Both the position numbers and the translations under genes were made by a program. Of a DNA stretch of 6,559 bases, positions 4,827-6,559 are shown piece by piece. The DNA is taken from positions 1-6,559 of the forward strand of contig CAIUHY010000046.1 in NCBI GenBank assembly GCA_903899145.1, written 5' to 3'. Each line of letters begins with the position of its first letter. Within the stretch, counting starts at the first letter, position 1. The notes below the pieces were generated by a model. It was not told the origin of the DNA. It did not search any database and was given only the letters and a program-made list of their open reading frames with translations. Source of the stretch: an uncultured Actinomycetes bacterium (GTDB lineage: Bacteria; Actinomycetota; Actinomycetes; Nanopelagicales; Nanopelagicaceae).

Positions 4827-5705
4827 GTGATTAAAACCCTCATAGCCAATCGCTTTCGTGAGATTGTCTCTGGCTCACCTGATGGAAGGCCCGGCTGGGT
4901 CGAACTTATTGCTTTAGGTGATGGTGTTGGTCTTTATGGACCAGACAGCGCCGTCTGGCAGGTACATGGTTGTATCGCCACGCTCGTTGGAGGTGTGCGT
5001 GCTCTTTTACTCCAAGCTGCTCATCCTGCTGCGCTCACTGGTGTTAGCCAACATTCTAGATTTGAGACAGATCCTTTGGGGCGTCTTGCCGGAACTTCCA
5101 GATGGCTCACGATCACAACATTTGGTTCACATGAAGCAATTGCAAAAGAGGCAGCAAGAGTTAATGCCATGCATGCACATGTGAAAGGCGAGTACCAAAC
5201 TAAGGCAGGCACAACTTCGCCGTATCATGCAAGTGATCCTCGTTATCTGCTCTGGGTGCACTGTGCATTTACCGATTCATTTCTCACATCTCATTTAGCT
5301 TTTGGTTACCTAATTGATAAAGGCGCTGATGCTTATGTAAAAGAATGGAGCACAAGCGCCAAGGGTCTTGGGTTAGAGAAAGCTCCCGAGTCTGTTTCTG
5401 AATTAAAAGCAACCATGGATCAGTTCCTTAAGAATGACTTAGCGCGTAGTGATAAAACTCTAGAAGTTGTTCGATTCATTATGAAACCGCCACTAGGCCG
5501 AGTAAGTCTGATTTTTTACAAGGTGCTTTCTAACGCTGCTGTTTCAACGTTAACACTACAGCAACGCGAAATCTTGGGACTTAAAGATGTTAGTCCTATA
5601 TGGCGTTGGTTATGTGCTCAGATACTAAACTTTTTGAGTTATGTACTTGGCTCAGAGTCTCCTAGTCAGAGCGTGGCCCGCGATCGCATTGCAAGAAGTA
5701 GTTGA
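4827..5705 (+). CDS. MpaB/DUF2236-family putative heme oxygenase
   Basis: This 292-residue protein matches the oxygenase MpaB family (DUF2236), which also includes latex-clearing protein. Visible signatures are Q-A-A-H-P-A-A-L-T-G-V (63-73), D-P-L-G-R-L-A-G-T (82-90), H-x-H-V-K-G (116-121) and Y-H-A-S-D-P-R-Y-L-L-W-V-H (133-145). Characterised relatives, such as Lcp, bind heme b and cleave or oxidise hydrophobic substrates; most members are uncharacterised. The substrate here is unknown. There is no signal peptide, so it is probably cytoplasmic or membrane-associated. The frame is closed by TAA at 4815, and GTG 4827 is the only sensible start, probably leaderless. The gene lies 59 bases after the cytochrome b operon and may be partly cotranscribed with it. 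Its stop codon lies inside the operator of the next gene. Confidence 0.87.
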   Translation: MIKTLIANRFREIVSGSPDGRPGWVELIALGDGVGLYGPDSAVWQVHGCIATLVGGVRALLLQAAHPAALTGVSQHSRFETDPLGRLAGTSRWLTITTFGSHEAIAKEAARVNAMHAHVKGEYQTKAGTTSPYHASDPRYLLWVHCAFTDSFLTSHLAFGYLIDKGADAYVKEWSTSAKGLGLEKAPESVSELKATMDQFLKNDLARSDKTLEVVRFIMKPPLGRVSLIFYKVLSNAAVSTLTLQQREILGLKDVSPIWRWLCAQILNFLSYVLGSESPSQSVARDRIARSS

Positions 5706-5716
5706 AGTTTCAACTA
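5699..5716. promoter_or_regulatory. Palindromic operator upstream of the extradiol dioxygenase gene (site 2)
   Basis: TAGTTGAAGTTTCAACTA has perfect eight-base arms around a GT centre. Bases 5701-5717 are identical to the reverse complement of the DoxX-gene site. It covers about -35 to -18 relative to a transcription start at 5734, so a bound dimer would block RNA polymerase. It contains the stop codon of the upstream MpaB-family gene (5703-5705), so this regulatory site overlaps a coding end. Confidence 0.75.
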
Positions 5717-5721
5717 TCTGT

Positions 5722-5727
5722 TAGTAT
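5722..5727 (+). promoter_or_regulatory. -10 box, leaderless start of the dioxygenase gene
   Basis: TAGTAT fits TAnnnT and ends six bases before ATG 5734. No Shine-Dalgarno is present in the T-rich stretch between them, so the mRNA probably starts at the ATG. A TTGAAG hexamer within the operator (5702-5707) is only 14 bases upstream, too short for an ideal -35. Confidence 0.55.
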
Positions 5728-5733
5728 TTTCTT

Positions 5734-6504
5734 ATGACCTTAATGCCCGCCCTCTATATCGGCCATGGAGCTCCGTTGCTTCTTGATGATCCAATATGGA
5801 GCGGTGAACTATCAGATTGGGCAACGCGTTTAAATAAACCAAAAGCAATTCTCATTATTAGTGCCCACTGGGAATCGGCCCCCCTCACGCTTGGTTCAAC
5901 AACACAAGGAACACCACTTATATATGACTTTGGTGGTTTTGATCCTAAGTTTTATAACCTTCAATACAAATCACCTGGCGCCCCAGAACTTGCTGCGCGT
6001 ATCAAAGCTTTGATGAATGAACCGGTAACTGATCAGCCAAACCGAGGGTTGGATCACGGGGCATATGTTCCTCTGTTAAAGATGTATCCGGATGCAGATA
6101 TTCCTGTTCTGCAGATGTCGATTCCAACTTCTGATCCGGAGAAGTTATTTGCTATTGGTCAAAAACTTGCCCCGCTGCGCGAAGAAGGCGTCTTGATTGT
6201 TGGAAGCGGGTTTCTTACGCACGGCCTTGCCTTTCTTCGAGAGTTTCGCATCGATGCAACACCACCTGGATGGAGCGTTGAGTTTGATCTCTGGGCAAAG
6301 GAAGCACTTGATCGTGGTGCAATTGATGAGCTCATGAATTACAAAGCATTAGCTCCTGGCATGCCATATGCCCACCCAACAGTGGAACACTTTGCGCCTA
6401 TTTTTATTACCTTAGGTGCAGCGACAAAGGCTGATGTGGCCCCACAAACTGCCATTGATGGTTATTGGATGGGGCTTTCTAAACGCTCATTCCAAGTGGC
6501 TTAA
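5734..6504 (+). CDS. ygiD: Class III extradiol ring-cleavage dioxygenase (LigB superfamily, YgiD/DODA-type)
   Basis: This 256-residue protein has the normal length of the YgiD/4,5-DOPA dioxygenase family, which opens catechol-type rings with O2 in the cytoplasm. The N-terminus Y-I-G-H11-G-A-P and S-A-H45-W-E supply two expected metal ligands. D107-H108-G-A-Y-V-P-L is the family's conserved D-H-G block, G-S-G-F-L-T-H163-G matches the usual G-S-G-x-x-x-H, and A-H214-P-T-V-E-H219-F near the C-terminus holds the third ligand region. The metal would be iron or zinc. The true substrate is unknown; DOPA is only the best-known one. ATG 5734 lacks a Shine-Dalgarno but has a -10 box at leaderless spacing. 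A palindromic operator shared with the DoxX gene overlaps its promoter, suggesting induction by a catechol or quinone. Confidence 0.9.
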   Translation: MTLMPALYIGHGAPLLLDDPIWSGELSDWATRLNKPKAILIISAHWESAPLTLGSTTQGTPLIYDFGGFDPKFYNLQYKSPGAPELAARIKALMNEPVTDQPNRGLDHGAYVPLLKMYPDADIPVLQMSIPTSDPEKLFAIGQKLAPLREEGVLIVGSGFLTHGLAFLREFRIDATPPGWSVEFDLWAKEALDRGAIDELMNYKALAPGMPYAHPTVEHFAPIFITLGAATKADVAPQTAIDGYWMGLSKRSFQVA

Positions 6505-6515
6505 GGTGGCTTAAG
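6496..6515. repeat. Two tandem copies of a 10-bp sequence at a gene end
   Basis: GTGGCTTAAG occurs twice head to tail (6496-6505 and 6506-6515). The first copy contains the dioxygenase stop codon. The second holds the stop codon (TTA on the plus strand, 6511-6513) of the probable minus-strand gene. A small tandem duplication is the simplest explanation. Confidence 0.7.
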
Positions 6516-6558
6516 ACTTATTTGCGTAGAAGCGCCCCAAGAACTCTTTCTTGAAATC
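6511..6558 (-). CDS. Probable 3' end of a convergent gene (partial at right edge)
   Basis: Reading the minus strand from the right edge gives 15 codons and a TAA at 6513-6511: D-F-K-K-E-F-L-G-R-F-Y-A-N-K-S. The composition is protein-like, with ordinary codons, and the frame ends neatly six bases from the dioxygenase stop, as expected for a tightly packed convergent gene. It is too short to name a family. The gap leaves no room for a separate terminator, and none is visible. Confidence 0.45.
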   Translation of the reverse strand, partial: DFKKEFLGRFYANKS

Positions 6559-6559
6559 A

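Noticed and set aside
4918..5212. Frames on both strands inside the MpaB-family gene
   Set aside because: They lie wholly within a gene with clear family motifs and show no protein-like pattern of their own.
5541..5560. Third copy of the GTTGAA/TTCAAC operator inside the MpaB-family gene
   Set aside because: Only a TTTCAAC half-site is present, within coding sequence and with no inverted partner.

Overview
The window looks like a piece of a low-GC actinobacterial chromosome, plausibly a streamlined freshwater lineage of the Nanopelagicales/acI type. This is inferred from actinobacterial-type protein families, A+T-rich coding, GTG starts, 4-nt gene overlaps, very short intergenic gaps, and several starts that look leaderless (a TAnnnT -10 box six bases before the start codon). 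No rRNA, tRNA, CRISPR array, insertion sequence or integrase is visible. No stretch of more than 300 bases lacks a gene.

Layout. (1) 2-798: the 3' end of one GNAT acetyltransferase, overlapped by GTGA with a complete RimJ/RimL-like GNAT. (2) 939-1490: a two-TM protein of unknown function. (3) 1673-2107: a DoxX-family membrane protein with a palindromic operator over its promoter, ending at a strong hairpin terminator. (4) 2885-2165, minus strand: a two-gene unit of a stand-alone LuxR-type HTH protein and a four-TM protein. (5) 2895-3002: a divergent intergenic region with two strong dyads built from the same AGTGCT/AGCACT half-site. (6) 3003-4767: a tightly coupled operon of a tiny one-TM protein, a cytochrome b6-like diheme cytochrome b and a membrane-anchored protein with a large extracytoplasmic domain. 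(7) 4827-5705: an MpaB/DUF2236-family putative heme oxygenase. (8) 5734-6504: a LigB-superfamily (YgiD/DODA-type) extradiol dioxygenase. (9) 6511-6558, minus strand: a probable 3' end of another gene.

Two regulatory stories stand out. First, an identical palindrome core (GTTGAA-N2-TTCAAC, with 17 bp shared between sites once one is read on the opposite strand) sits over the promoters of both the DoxX gene and the ring-cleaving dioxygenase gene, about 4.1 kb apart. This suggests one MarR/TetR-like regulator, encoded elsewhere, controlling a small catechol/quinone-response regulon. The pairing is reminiscent of Bacillus subtilis catDE, a DoxX protein plus a catechol dioxygenase. Second, the cytochrome b operon has no Rieske protein, no c-type heme motif and no subunit IV/PEWY half. 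It is paired with a cysteine-free extracytoplasmic partner and lies divergent to a small LuxR-type regulator across a dyad-rich region. This is the best candidate in the window for an undescribed redox complex. All functions are read from sequence patterns and memory of families; no database search was run.
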